From Herbaspirillum sp. RV1423 (GTDB lineage Bacteria; Pseudomonadota; Gammaproteobacteria; Burkholderiales; Burkholderiaceae_D), in contig NZ_CBXX010000010.1 in NCBI RefSeq assembly GCF_000577615.1, positions 62,001 to 126,000 of the forward strand: a DNA stretch of 64,000 bases, written 5' to 3'. Numbering within the stretch: position 1 is the stretch's first letter; each line of letters begins with the position of its first letter. Below are positions 53,086 to 62,078 of this stretch, one piece after another. The notes beneath the pieces were generated by a model. It was not told the origin of the DNA and searched no databases. It saw only the letters and a list, made by a program, of their open reading frames with translations. A program made the translations under genes and the position numbers.

Positions 53086-56000
53086 TTAAAGAGAGGTGTG
53101 ATCAGCTCCGACATCATAGACCCCATCTAAGGCTTCAAAATTTCTGGAAGCATCCAAATACCTATCTTCCAGATCACCGCTCACAGCAATGCCCTTGCGC
53201 CCAAGGATTTTCTTCCAGGCCTTGAAGGCGCCTCGCGCCGGAATGGTTTCTGAAACAACGCTACTGAACAAAGCGGGTCCATCGGTCTCGGAGCGAATTT
53301 TCATATACCTATAAAACCTGTCGCTCTGCTTATCCTTGCTCTTGCTATGATCAAAATATGGTCTGTTCTTAATCTCATTCCGATTTCCTTGAAATTTTTT
53401 ATAGGACTCATTCGATAGCTTATCAAGCGTAGGATTTTTCTTTGATGAACCAAAAAAGCTATTATTGTATTCAAAACCCAAGCCCTCAAATGGCGGAAAT
53501 ACCACTACATCACCATTTTTTATCTTTCCAATATCAAGAGGCCCCATTAAAACATCATCCATATCCGAATAGATTCCACCTTCGTGGTAAATCATTCGAT
53601 AGCGCAACACATTTGTTGCCCCTGCATAGTTCAGATTATCCCTCTCAAGATAAAATTTATACTGGTCAAAATATTTTTCTGATTGGAATTTATTGAAAAA
53701 ATTCTCTGACTTCAACTCAACTACTTTTAAACCATCATCAATAAGAGGTTTTAATATCGCCATTGTCTTTTCGTGTGCCACAGGATCAGAAATATCGAGA
53801 TGCAGCCGCAGCTCAAACTTCGAAGATCCTGCCTGTACCAGGGTGCGCCGCAGCTTTTGAATATTGGCTTCACTTATCGCCCTATCTCCAATCCATATTT
53901 TATGAATCACTCTAGGCGGTTCTTGGGAATTGTAGAATCTAGGTACGGGATATTTGGGAATAGGAGGAACTTCTCTGCCAAGGCCAAATTGCTCAAGCGC
54001 GTCGGCGCGCATTTGTGTAGTGGCAGGCTTGAGAAGGCTATCCCCAGCCGTGTATTCTTTCCATATCTCAGGCGTTGAATCAATTGCTGGAGAAAACACG
54101 AACTCTTTCCCCCCAGACTTAATTCCGCCAAGCCCGTCGGCTTCAACCCATCGACATATTGTCAAATCAAATACCACATCAATAGGCTTGGATGCATCAG
54201 GCAATTTCAGTCGATAAAAATTTTCACCGTTGACATGAAGTGATGACAACTGCGATGAGCCTAAACCAATATCATGCCTGGGCGGCGCCCCACCCAGTAA
54301 TTTTGGCTCCACCATCCTCCATTTCCCATTGACCCTCTGTATGGTCAGCGTGCTGGAACCACCTGGTGGAAGTATGGCAAAAGTCCGACCATCCACATTT
54401 TTAATTGTATTTATCCGAACAGCCATGTCATCGATGAAAACATACTGCTTCCCATTGATGGTGTAAACATCATCGATACTCTTGACCTGAGCATTGCCGG
54501 GAAAAATATTTGGATCATGAAATCCTTTTAGAGAATTTTCCCGGTCGCCAACGAACATTTCAGGATATCTAAGATCATCTGAAAGTTCCTGGATATCCTG
54601 CTGCGTAAGCTTCTTTGCCTCCAGTAATTTATCGTTATTGCTCTCTTGTTTTGAGAATGCCAAGAGATTGGTTTCTCCGTCATCTCGTGCCTCATTGAGT
54701 AATTTCTTTAACAAGTCATCTGCATCTCCTACGACATCTTCTGGAAGATCGATTTTGGCAAACATTTCATATAATTTATCTTCCGCTTCCTTATTCTGCG
54801 CTTTTAAAATAGTCAGAATTTTTGCACGCTTGCCAGCCTCATTCAATTCCGGGGAATTGTTAATTAATTTTATCTTCGTGCGAAGGTCGCCGACTAACTC
54901 GTCCACTACATGAGAACCTTGGCGTGCAGCCTCCTGAAGAGGTTCTGGAATCTCCAGCAAACGCTCTACAGGATCAGACATGATCCGGGTCATTCCTTGC
55001 TGCTTAACGAGATCCGGGTCAAGATGAATTACTTTCATCAGTACGTTGGTTTTATCTGCACCATGTTTAGCGACTAAATCATCATAGTCTTTCTTGGAGG
55101 CGACAAGTTTCCTGTTATCTTTATGTTTATTCATAGGAAAGCCACCCAACAGCAGTTCCAATCCCGACTCGATCGCAAGCACCAGGCCCTTCGTCCTATC
55201 TGCCGGCCTATCTTGCATCAGATATTGCCGCACCCCACCCCCAAGCCCGGGGGTAGCTGTAGAAACCCCAATACCCACCGATAGCCAAGGAGGGATTACC
55301 TTAAACAAAAGCAGAGTCAATATTCCAGCATACTGTGTTACGTCAGACACAATACGGGTTCTCACGTTGGATTCATACTCATCGTGAGAGAACATGGATA
55401 CTTTTACGGCCGACTCGACGTAACGCTGAAACATATCAGCCATTCTCAAAAACGGATTATTCTTGATATCGCGGCTGCGAGCGCTTTTTTGATTTATTTC
55501 GTATATGTCAGACCGGACAAGCTTGGTCTCATACGTCCAGCCATCCTCGCTAACGTCACGCCAATGCATAGCGCCGGGCAATCTCTTTAAGTGATAGTCG
55601 GCGCCTCTTTTATGAGTGTAGAACCCGTCTCTGGTGAAGAAGAAGTACGAGTCATCTATCCGGTCTTCCGCTTTAAATCGCGCCAGAAAATTGTTCCTGG
55701 GTTCGGTATGTATTGTTATTGAATGGATATATTCCTTGAAGGACTGCATATTCTTGAATATATAAAATGCGCGATTTTTGTAATTTTTTTGCGGCATCAT
55801 ATATAGGACAACAACACTATCCGTTTTTCGATAGACAATAAGAGCATCTAAAACGTCATACTCGTAGACATCGAGCGTTTCTATGTGAAGCGATTTGTCA
55901 TTTTTTGACTCAGGATCAAGAACGGCAGAAGCAAGATCGTAAGCTTCCGAACCCATGTTCTTGGCTTCGCGGAGCAGTCTGAGTGCATAGATCTCTTTCA

Positions 56001-57423
56001 ATCTATGCGCATGCTCCTCTTTTTTACCTGCAAAAAAGAAATCCTCTATCGCTTTAAGAGCTTTCTTTTGAACATCCACTTTTCTAAATTCACGATAAAA
56101 ATCAATGAACTTAATTCGCTTTCCCCTGGAATCCTGAATGCGATTTTTGGAGTCAAATATCGCTGGTGAATCGGCCCCCGTCCAGGTATATATGCCTACA
56201 TTGAAATACGGGGCCAGGATACTAAAGTTGTTAAGCCTGTAAATGGTTTCGGCAATGCCGTTATCTCCTGATGGGAAATTCCCAATAGCCAGACGATCCA
56301 TTCTGATCACGCTATAGACTTCTGATTTCTCATATAAATTATCTCCGTCGGCTTGACGTCGTTCCCCCTCTACTATTGAAAAAGGTGCTCCTAATTTTGA
56401 ATCCGCCTTCGTATGCACATATCTTTCAAAAAATACGATGTATGTTTCACTTGCATTACCGCGGAAACCAAACTTTTGAAGAAGCAGATCCTCCATCGCT
56501 GTACTCGCAATCTCATTCACATCTGGAAGTGAAACCAGAAATTTCAGTGAAGCATCTGCTGCATTTCTCCACATTCCTGCCAAGGAAAGCTGCAGAGAAT
56601 CCCCCACAAGATCGTTAATCCGTGAAAGAGTAAAATCGTCGTCCGGTTTTTGTTTTACTCCTATCTGTTCGAATAATTCTTGGTCCTCTTTCGTCAGCGA
56701 ATCTGGAAGAACACCGAGCGTCGGCGGTTCCCAGGCACGCGCATCGTTGGTCTCCTGCCACCGGCCATACCCGGCCATTTGTGTTTTAATTCCGCCCTCA
56801 ATCATTTCTACCAAGGCGGCATCGCCAGCGTAAAAAAGCGACACCTTGGACGATTTTCCTTTAAAACGAATAGCACCTACCGTTTGGTCTTTCAAACTTC
56901 CTTTATCGTCAATATTCGATTCATTTATTTTCGATTTTGCGTCAGCAATCAATTCAATTTCAGTCCCTGCCATTAATGGCAAAGTAATGTCCATCACCTC
57001 ATAATTCCTGGGATTCTCTCCTTCCCATTTAGGAAAGATCAACGCGGCATCTTTTGGAGGAGATTTGACAATAACTGCTCCGGCATAATCGTTATCAGGT
57101 ATCTTATAAGTCGCGCTATCGATGGATTCATTGATTTCTCCGCCCAGTGTTTCAAGGGCCCAGCATGCAGGAGAATCCACGCAAGCCGCAACCTCGGAAA
57201 AGCCAAAGCGCCCCCCTATCGCATACCGCTCAAACAACGGATCGGATGCCTCGTACTTTTTCACTTCTTCCGTCGTATCTTCCTCCGTTGCCGTGCCCGC
57301 AGCCAAAGGCGTCTTCGTAATCTGACGCTCCGCCGGAACCGGTTGCTCTTCCGGGCCAGTTGTGCCGGCAACGTCAAATTTCGGAAGTAAGTCTCTCAGA
57401 GTGAGTAGTGGCAGCGAAAGCAC
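53086..57423 (-). CDS. Large toxin-like protein with C-terminal TcdA/TcdB-type glycosyltransferase
   Basis: A 1445-residue protein, clearly AT-richer than neighbours, so probably acquired. The N-terminal 60 residues are Thr/Glu/Pro-rich. The middle (about 350-770) resembles the dermonecrotic-toxin-like domain of Pseudomonas proteins (DUF6543 type) and includes a long hydrophobic stretch near 700-755 (LLLFKVIPPWLSVGIGVSTA), a possible membrane-insertion segment. The C-terminus from about 1165 is a GT-A glycosyltransferase: RVIHKIWIG (W1177), ATNVLRYRMIYHEGG, then YSDMDDV with DxD at D1287/D1289. Glucosylation of a host or rival protein is likely. Start is GTG at 57423, but see the frameshift finding. 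No secretion signal is obvious. Confidence 0.88.
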   Translation of the reverse strand: MLSLPLLTLRDLLPKFDVAGTTGPEEQPVPAERQITKTPLAAGTATEEDTTEEVKKYEASDPLFERYAIGGRFGFSEVAACVDSPACWALETLGGEINESIDSATYKIPDNDYAGAVIVKSPPKDAALIFPKWEGENPRNYEVMDITLPLMAGTEIELIADAKSKINESNIDDKGSLKDQTVGAIRFKGKSSKVSLFYAGDAALVEMIEGGIKTQMAGYGRWQETNDARAWEPPTLGVLPDSLTKEDQELFEQIGVKQKPDDDFTLSRINDLVGDSLQLSLAGMWRNAADASLKFLVSLPDVNEIASTAMEDLLLQKFGFRGNASETYIVFFERYVHTKADSKLGAPFSIVEGERRQADGDNLYEKSEVYSVIRMDRLAIGNFPSGDNGIAETIYRLNNFSILAPYFNVGIYTWTGADSPAIFDSKNRIQDSRGKRIKFIDFYREFRKVDVQKKALKAIEDFFFAGKKEEHAHRLKEIYALRLLREAKNMGSEAYDLASAVLDPESKNDKSLHIETLDVYEYDVLDALIVYRKTDSVVVLYMMPQKNYKNRAFYIFKNMQSFKEYIHSITIHTEPRNNFLARFKAEDRIDDSYFFFTRDGFYTHKRGADYHLKRLPGAMHWRDVSEDGWTYETKLVRSDIYEINQKSARSRDIKNNPFLRMADMFQRYVESAVKVSMFSHDEYESNVRTRIVSDVTQYAGILTLLLFKVIPPWLSVGIGVSTATPGLGGGVRQYLMQDRPADRTKGLVLAIESGLELLLGGFPMNKHKDNRKLVASKKDYDDLVAKHGADKTNVLMKVIHLDPDLVKQQGMTRIMSDPVERLLEIPEPLQEAARQGSHVVDELVGDLRTKIKLINNSPELNEAGKRAKILTILKAQNKEAEDKLYEMFAKIDLPEDVVGDADDLLKKLLNEARDDGETNLLAFSKQESNNDKLLEAKKLTQQDIQELSDDLRYPEMFVGDRENSLKGFHDPNIFPGNAQVKSIDDVYTINGKQYVFIDDMAVRINTIKNVDGRTFAILPPGGSSTLTIQRVNGKWRMVEPKLLGGAPPRHDIGLGSSQLSSLHVNGENFYRLKLPDASKPIDVVFDLTICRWVEADGLGGIKSGGKEFVFSPAIDSTPEIWKEYTAGDSLLKPATTQMRADALEQFGLGREVPPIPKYPVPRFYNSQEPPRVIHKIWIGDRAISEANIQKLRRTLVQAGSSKFELRLHLDISDPVAHEKTMAILKPLIDDGLKVVELKSENFFNKFQSEKYFDQYKFYLERDNLNYAGATNVLRYRMIYHEGGIYSDMDDVLMGPLDIGKIKNGDVVVFPPFEGLGFEYNNSFFGSSKKNPTLDKLSNESYKKFQGNRNEIKNRPYFDHSKSKDKQSDRFYRYMKIRSETDGPALFSSVVSETIPARGAFKAWKKILGRKGIAVSGDLEDRYLDASRNFEALDGVYDVGADHTSL

Positions 57424-57446
57424 CAGTCATTCGCGATTTAGAGACA

Positions 57447-57583
57447 CCACTCAATGGCGCTTGAATACACCAACCTATTGCTAGATGCTCACCTCGTTCG
57501 ACGAAATTAGTAGTTCTTCATTTGTTAGCGCCACCAAGTGGAGATTTTGAAGCACCGCCTAGTGGCGAACTGCGCCATTTGGC
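57447..57583. repeat. Cluster of short imperfect palindromes upstream of the toxin gene
   Basis: CCACTCAATGG (57447-57457), CCACCAAGTGG (57531-57541), CCGCCTAGTGG (57555-57565) and GCCATTTGGC (57574-57583) lie in the 297-bp gene-free stretch before the toxin. They fit a loose CCRCYNARTGG pattern. They may bind a regulator or mark an old insertion edge. No gene is seen in 57424-57720. Confidence 0.4.
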
Positions 57584-57720
57584 CTGCGTATTGGGCCGAT
57601 TTGAACGCGGATAGATAGTCGATACGCTGACCGTTTAACGATGTCTCGTGCCAGGAAGAACCTGAAGCTACCCCATCCGCTTTACTGACTCTAGGTTAAG
57701 GTATGACTCAATTCGACGTA

Positions 57721-58155
57721 TCAACGCCTGAAGGCCAATAAGAGAACGCCACCAGCGACCATCGCAATACCCGACCAATCGCGCAGTGATGGCCGCTCTC
57801 CCAAGAATGTGAACGCGAAAACGGCTACCAAAACAAGGCTGAGTTTGTCCACCGGCGCCACCTTGGATGCGTCACCTATCTTGAGTGCCCGGAAATAACA
57901 TACCCAAGACGCGCCAGTGGCCAGGCCGGACAAGCCAAGGAACAACCAGGTCTTAGACGAAAGCTCGAGAGGATTGGACCACTTGCCCGTATAAGCCACA
58001 AACACTGAGAGTACGATAATGATGATTGCCGTTCGGATCAAGGTGGCCAGATCGGAGTCGACGCCCTGAATACCAATTTTTGCAAAAATGGCCGTCAGCG
58101 CCGCAAAAATGGCAGACAGAACTGCCCAATAGAACCAGCCGTTTGGTATCGCCAT
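57721..58155 (-). CDS. Short EamA-domain membrane protein
   Basis: A 144-residue protein with a single EamA unit of about five helices: FYWAVLSAIFAALTAIFAKIG, ASWVCYFRALKIGDASKVAPVDKLS and FLGERPSLRDWSGIAMVAGG. Proteins of this size (COG2510-like) are complete and probably dimerise, so it need not be a fragment. It is 9 bp after the sensor kinase gene and appears to be the last gene of that operon. The substrate is unknown. Confidence 0.85.
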   Translation of the reverse strand: MAIPNGWFYWAVLSAIFAALTAIFAKIGIQGVDSDLATLIRTAIIIIVLSVFVAYTGKWSNPLELSSKTWLFLGLSGLATGASWVCYFRALKIGDASKVAPVDKLSLVLVAVFAFTFLGERPSLRDWSGIAMVAGGVLLLAFRR

Positions 58156-58164
58156 ACATATTCC

Positions 58165-59526
58165 TTAAAATGGTTTTGCGAGCGGGACGAGCACACATAC
58201 ACAAAGGCCGGAATGCATCACTTCGTTTGAGAACCCTAGTTGAATCTCAGCGCCGATCCTATCTGCGATTGTCTTGACGATGGAAAGGCCCAGACCTGAT
58301 CCGACTTGATCACTCCCAATGGTGCGATAGAACGGATCAAATACTCTGTCACGTTCGATGACTTGAATACCCGGCCCTGAGTCTTGGATTTTTAGTATTG
58401 CGCGACCATCTTCCGTGGTCACCGATAGATCTACCTTGCCGCCATCCGGCGTGTAGCGAATCGCGTTGTCAACTAAATTTTTGACTACAGCAATTATGTC
58501 CAACTCGTTGCACCAGATTGAGGAGTCTTGCTCTCCTTCGATACCAATGTCGATATGCTTGGCATTTGCCAATGGTAGGAGGTCCTCCAAGACTTGGCGA
58601 TAGATTTGTAGTATCGAAACCGACGACTTGGGCCGGTCGAGCGGAGCCTGAGCCGTGGCCAAAGTCAAAAGTTGTTCCTGTAGATTCCGGCCGCGCTCGA
58701 TGCCTCGGCGTAGTGTTCTGAGACGTTCCCTTGCAAGGTCGGACATATCCGCTTGGGCCAGTCGCTCCGCTTGCAACGACAAGGCTGTCAACGGGGATCG
58801 GAGTTCATGAGCTGCATCCGCGACAAACCTGCGCTGTGCTTCCATCGATTGATCAACTCGGGAAAGCAGACGGTTAATCGCCACTACAAACGGGCGTACT
58901 TCAGTAGGAAGATAACTTTCCTCGATTGGATGCAATTCCTGTTCGGCGCGCTGGTCAATTTCGGCCGACAACGAAGCGATAGGCTTGAACATCTTACGCA
59001 CCATGTCAGCCACGATTAAAAGCAGGATGGGCATCAAGATAAGAAATGGTAACAAGGTGCGCAATGCACTGTCGCGTGCAATTTCATCGCGAACGCCGGT
59101 TTCTTGCGCCACTGCAATTCGCTCGCCACTGAGCGTTGTTTTGACCAACACGCGGAACGGTTCGCCGGTGACTTCAAGTGTATGTAGGCCATCGGCTAAT
59201 GTGATTGGTAGTGGCAGCGGTGCTCCCGTATCCGCATTCTTCGCCATTTTGCGGCCATCTACTAGATACTGAACGATGACACGTGATTCTTCGTCGCTGT
59301 CTTTGTCGCGGCCATCATCCCCAGGATGAGCAGGCGGGACGGATTGCCGATCAAACAGTACGGCAACTTGGCGTAGCGTGTCGTCTTGCAACTCGTGAGC
59401 TTCATCGAATGCGAATACGAAGGAGAAGATACCCGCGACCACTGCAATGACCAAAATGGTCAGCGATAGCGAAAATGACAGTTTGAGCTGTACTGATTCG
59501 TTCAATCGTCTTTTGAAACCATCCAT
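58165..59526 (-). CDS. Sensor histidine kinase, QseC/PmrB-like, with acidic periplasmic loop
   Basis: A 453-residue kinase. Helices at about 18-40 and 155-175 flank a periplasmic domain that carries an acidic patch (GDDGRDKDSDEE, residues 69-80), of the type used to bind metal or polycations in PhoQ/PmrB-like sensors. A HAMP domain follows, then the H-box RFVADAAHELRSPLTALSLQ and ATPase boxes VVKNLVDNAIRYTPDG, DSGPGIQ and GSGLGLSIVKTI. Its start overlaps the end of the response-regulator gene by 25 bp, so the two are coupled. The ligand is inferred. Confidence 0.93.
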   Translation of the reverse strand: MDGFKRRLNESVQLKLSFSLSLTILVIAVVAGIFSFVFAFDEAHELQDDTLRQVAVLFDRQSVPPAHPGDDGRDKDSDEESRVIVQYLVDGRKMAKNADTGAPLPLPITLADGLHTLEVTGEPFRVLVKTTLSGERIAVAQETGVRDEIARDSALRTLLPFLILMPILLLIVADMVRKMFKPIASLSAEIDQRAEQELHPIEESYLPTEVRPFVVAINRLLSRVDQSMEAQRRFVADAAHELRSPLTALSLQAERLAQADMSDLARERLRTLRRGIERGRNLQEQLLTLATAQAPLDRPKSSVSILQIYRQVLEDLLPLANAKHIDIGIEGEQDSSIWCNELDIIAVVKNLVDNAIRYTPDGGKVDLSVTTEDGRAILKIQDSGPGIQVIERDRVFDPFYRTIGSDQVGSGLGLSIVKTIADRIGAEIQLGFSNEVMHSGLCVCVLVPLAKPF

Positions 59527-60167
59527 CCAGCGCCCCTAACGTTCTTGATGACTTGGCTGCCTAGCTTGCGACGCAGTGCATGAATCAGGAATTCAACAGC
59601 GTTGCTCTCGACTTCTTCGCCCCATCCGTAGATACGGTCTTCCAAAGCACTGCGAGAAAGAATAGCGCCTGGGCGTACTAACAAGGCTTGCAACAAGGCG
59701 AACTCTCGATTGGAGAGTTGCAGAGGTTCACTGTTGTTGACCTCTACCTCTCGCGTTGCCTGATCGAGTGACACAACGCCATTGGTGAGTATAGGCGTTG
59801 CATTTCCTCCTTTGCGTCGCAGCACGGCCCGCATACGTGCCAGTAGTTCGGCCATCTCAAAGGGTTTTAGTAAATAATCATCGGCCCCGCCATCTAGGCC
59901 GCGCAGTCGATCATCTAGGCCATCGCGGGCAGTGATGATGAGCAGCGGGACCGGATTATCTTTGGCGCGAATGCTGGTCAGCACCTCCAGTCCATCCTTA
60001 CCGGGAAGGCCTAGATCAAGCAGTACCAAATCATAGTGCTGACAACTTAGCGTTGTGAGCGCGGTTTGGCCGTTTTTTACCCAGTCCGCAGCGTAAGAAG
60101 CGTCTTTTAACGCCCCTTGAATAGCTTCACCGATCATAGCGTCATCTTCGACCAGCAATACTCGCAT
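59502..60167 (-). CDS. OmpR-family response regulator (QseB/PmrA-like)
   Basis: A 221-residue regulator: receiver MRVLLVEDDAMIGEAIQGAL with acceptor Asp in VLLDLGLPGKDGLEVL and Lys in DDYLLKPFEMAELLARM, then a winged-helix output domain with LSNREFALLQALLVRPGAI and VEFLIHALRRKLG. AGGAGGAAGA gives a strong ribosome site for ATG at 60167; an earlier frame extension is rejected. It is first in the two-component pair and may control the adjacent membrane-protein genes. Confidence 0.94.
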   Translation of the reverse strand: MRVLLVEDDAMIGEAIQGALKDASYAADWVKNGQTALTTLSCQHYDLVLLDLGLPGKDGLEVLTSIRAKDNPVPLLIITARDGLDDRLRGLDGGADDYLLKPFEMAELLARMRAVLRRKGGNATPILTNGVVSLDQATREVEVNNSEPLQLSNREFALLQALLVRPGAILSRSALEDRIYGWGEEVESNAVEFLIHALRRKLGSQVIKNVRGAGWMVSKDD

Positions 60168-60219
60168 TCTTCCTCCTGCCGTTATTGCCGCATCCCCGGC
60201 TCTATATGCATTCGAACTG

Positions 60220-60774
60220 TCAAGGTAGCATTGAAGTAAGGATGCCATCTTTCAGTTTGATGTGATGATATATAGCAGCTAAAGCATGAATTCCCGCTAA
60301 CCATATGATGAGATCGCCAAGAAACTTGTGTACGTCGCCCCAATCGGCAAGGCCGGAAAAATAAGAGTTTGCGATGAAAGACATGTCGTTAATCCGAAAA
60401 CCTCCTAGCAACGTCAAAGGATGAGCCTCCGTTCCCAGAGCCAGTAGAGCAGAAAGCGGTAACGCAAAAAGTAAACACCACAACACAAAATGCATTAGTC
60501 GGGATAGAAGACGCATCCATGTCGCCATTTGAAACCTGGGGGCATCTGGACGTACTGCAACCCAAACCAAGCGTAGGGATGTTAGTGTAAAGACGGTGAG
60601 GCCTAAGGTCTCATGCCAAACGATGTCATTTCGTGTACCTGGGTCGATACCGTTATGCAGTAATCGACCAAAGTCACCAGGTCCCAAAACGAACGCTATG
60701 ACAACAGTGATTGCCGTAATCCAATGAAAAGCTTTGCTTAATTTGTCGTATTGATCAGCATTATTTTTCTTCAA
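60220..60774 (-). CDS. Cytochrome b561
   Basis: A 184-residue integral membrane diheme cytochrome of the bacterial b561 family. Four helices carry the conserved His residues: FHWITAITVVIAF, VWHETLGLTVFTLTSLRLVW, MHFVLWCLLFALPLS and VHKFLGDLIIWLAGIHALAAIYHH. It probably accepts electrons from ubiquinol or superoxide. A TTG start is used because GGAG lies 7 nt before it. It lies between the response regulator and the four-repeat membrane protein, in the same direction. Confidence 0.9.
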   Translation of the reverse strand: MKKNNADQYDKLSKAFHWITAITVVIAFVLGPGDFGRLLHNGIDPGTRNDIVWHETLGLTVFTLTSLRLVWVAVRPDAPRFQMATWMRLLSRLMHFVLWCLLFALPLSALLALGTEAHPLTLLGGFRINDMSFIANSYFSGLADWGDVHKFLGDLIIWLAGIHALAAIYHHIKLKDGILTSMLP

Positions 60775-60823
60775 GTTGTCACTCCATTTAAAAGTTTCTA
60801 GCCGCTAAATATGCGCGACATTA

Positions 60824-61582
60824 TCAATGCGCAGTTCTAGCTGCACGCTGCTTAAAGAGTAAGATAGCTGTGAGCATGAAAGCCAAAAGCGCCGCCGATG
60901 CTGAATAACGACTCAGCGCGAGCCCGCCAGCGCTCAGGGGCTTGTCTAGAAAGTCACCTACCACTGCACCGAGAGGACGGGTCAAAATGAATGCAGCCCA
61001 AAAAAGCAGGGTCCGCGACACATTTGTCCAATAGTAGGCCGCAACGACCAAAGCCAACAACGCGCCGAACACAATGGCGGCACCTGTGTAACCCAACCCG
61101 GCCGTATCCGCTGTCCAATCTCCAAGTGCTGTTCCCAAAGTCTGAGAAAACATGATTGTTACCCAATAGAACATCTCGGCTTTCGGTGAATTGACAGTAT
61201 TTATCGAAATTGATCCAAGCGATCGATACCAAATAAACAGAGATCCGAACAACAAAACTGTAAGTAAGGTCGTACCTCCAGTGTATCCAATGCCAAGGGA
61301 TCGGTCTGCAAAATCGGCCAGCGTTGTACCGACCGTGGTGGTTGCAATGATCGTCATCCAGTAAAGAAAGGGATGAAATGCCTTAGCCTTGATTTGTGCC
61401 AATACTGCTGCCAAAAAGATGATCGCGAAAATGGCTGTGCCAATCAAGTAGCCTAGATTCATGGACATCGAGACGGCATCGCCCCCAGTTTCGCCAAGTG
61501 TGGTGGCTGCAATTTTAATGACCCAAAAAACGAGGGTCACTTCAGGGACTTTGCTCAAGACTTTTTCTGCTGAATTATTCAT
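60824..61582 (-). CDS. Four-repeat membrane protein, COG4705-like (first)
   Basis: A 252-residue protein with seven or eight hydrophobic helices. One short motif recurs four times: FWVIKIAATTLGETGGD (19-35), LYWMTIIATTTVGTTLAD (73-90), FYWVTIMFSQTLGTALGD (about 138-155) and LFWAAFILTRPLGAVVGD (about 196-213). The pattern is W, then about nine residues, then G-x3-[AG]D. Family members are annotated only as membrane-anchored proteins of unknown role. A second copy lies at 62079-62861, and the lipoprotein gene is between them. Confidence 0.8.
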   Translation of the reverse strand: MNNSAEKVLSKVPEVTLVFWVIKIAATTLGETGGDAVSMSMNLGYLIGTAIFAIIFLAAVLAQIKAKAFHPFLYWMTIIATTTVGTTLADFADRSLGIGYTGGTTLLTVLLFGSLFIWYRSLGSISINTVNSPKAEMFYWVTIMFSQTLGTALGDWTADTAGLGYTGAAIVFGALLALVVAAYYWTNVSRTLLFWAAFILTRPLGAVVGDFLDKPLSAGGLALSRYSASAALLAFMLTAILLFKQRAARTAH

Positions 61583-61601
61583 ATTGTTTCGTGTCCGCTA
61601 G

Positions 61602-62054
61602 TTAGAGGGTCGGCTGGAGAGCTTCGAAAGTACTAAATAGTTCGGTCATTGCCTTCTTGCAGTCAGTTTGGTTGGGTTCGCTTGCACGCAGTGCACTGAG
61701 GGCATGGTCAATGGACTTGTCGAGCACGTGCCAATCGTCTGCTGCTCGTGGTTTCAAGCCTGCCTCCGCCGAATCCCAGGCGACCTCCAAATCTTTAATC
61801 CGTGTTCTAGCGGCTGGCAGATCGCCCTTATCCACTATGGCGGCGACGCTTGCGGCGATATTCCGAAATGCGGACAAGTCTCCCAATTTGGACGTGGTCT
61901 TTGCCTCTGGCGCGGAAGTGCTCTGACTTGTTGGTAATGATGTCGAGTTTGCCATATTGGTGTCGGTGGATTTGGAGCAGCCAGCCGCAAGAGCCAAGAG
62001 GAAAATGGCTGATAGAGCGGCAACGGGGCGAGTCAGGAAATACAGATCACGCAT
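61602..62054 (-). CDS. Small envelope lipoprotein of unknown function
   Basis: A 150-residue lipoprotein with signal [13 protein letters not shown] (lipobox LAAGC, Cys at residue 26), a Ser/Thr-rich linker, and a helical domain ([40 protein letters not shown]). I do not recognise the family. It begins 24 bp after the upstream four-repeat protein and ends 19 bp before the next, so the three are co-transcribed and likely act together in the envelope. Confidence 0.85.
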   Translation of the reverse strand: MRDLYFLTRPVAALSAIFLLALAAGCSKSTDTNMANSTSLPTSQSTSAPEAKTTSKLGDLSAFRNIAASVAAIVDKGDLPAARTRIKDLEVAWDSAEAGLKPRAADDWHVLDKSIDHALSALRASEPNQTDCKKAMTELFSTFEALQPTL

Positions 62055-62078
62055 AATTTATCCTTGAATATTTGGACG

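Noticed and set aside
57721-58155. Short EamA gene as a truncated pseudogene
   Set aside because: Single-unit EamA proteins of about 140 residues are a known complete form, and start, stop and helices look normal.
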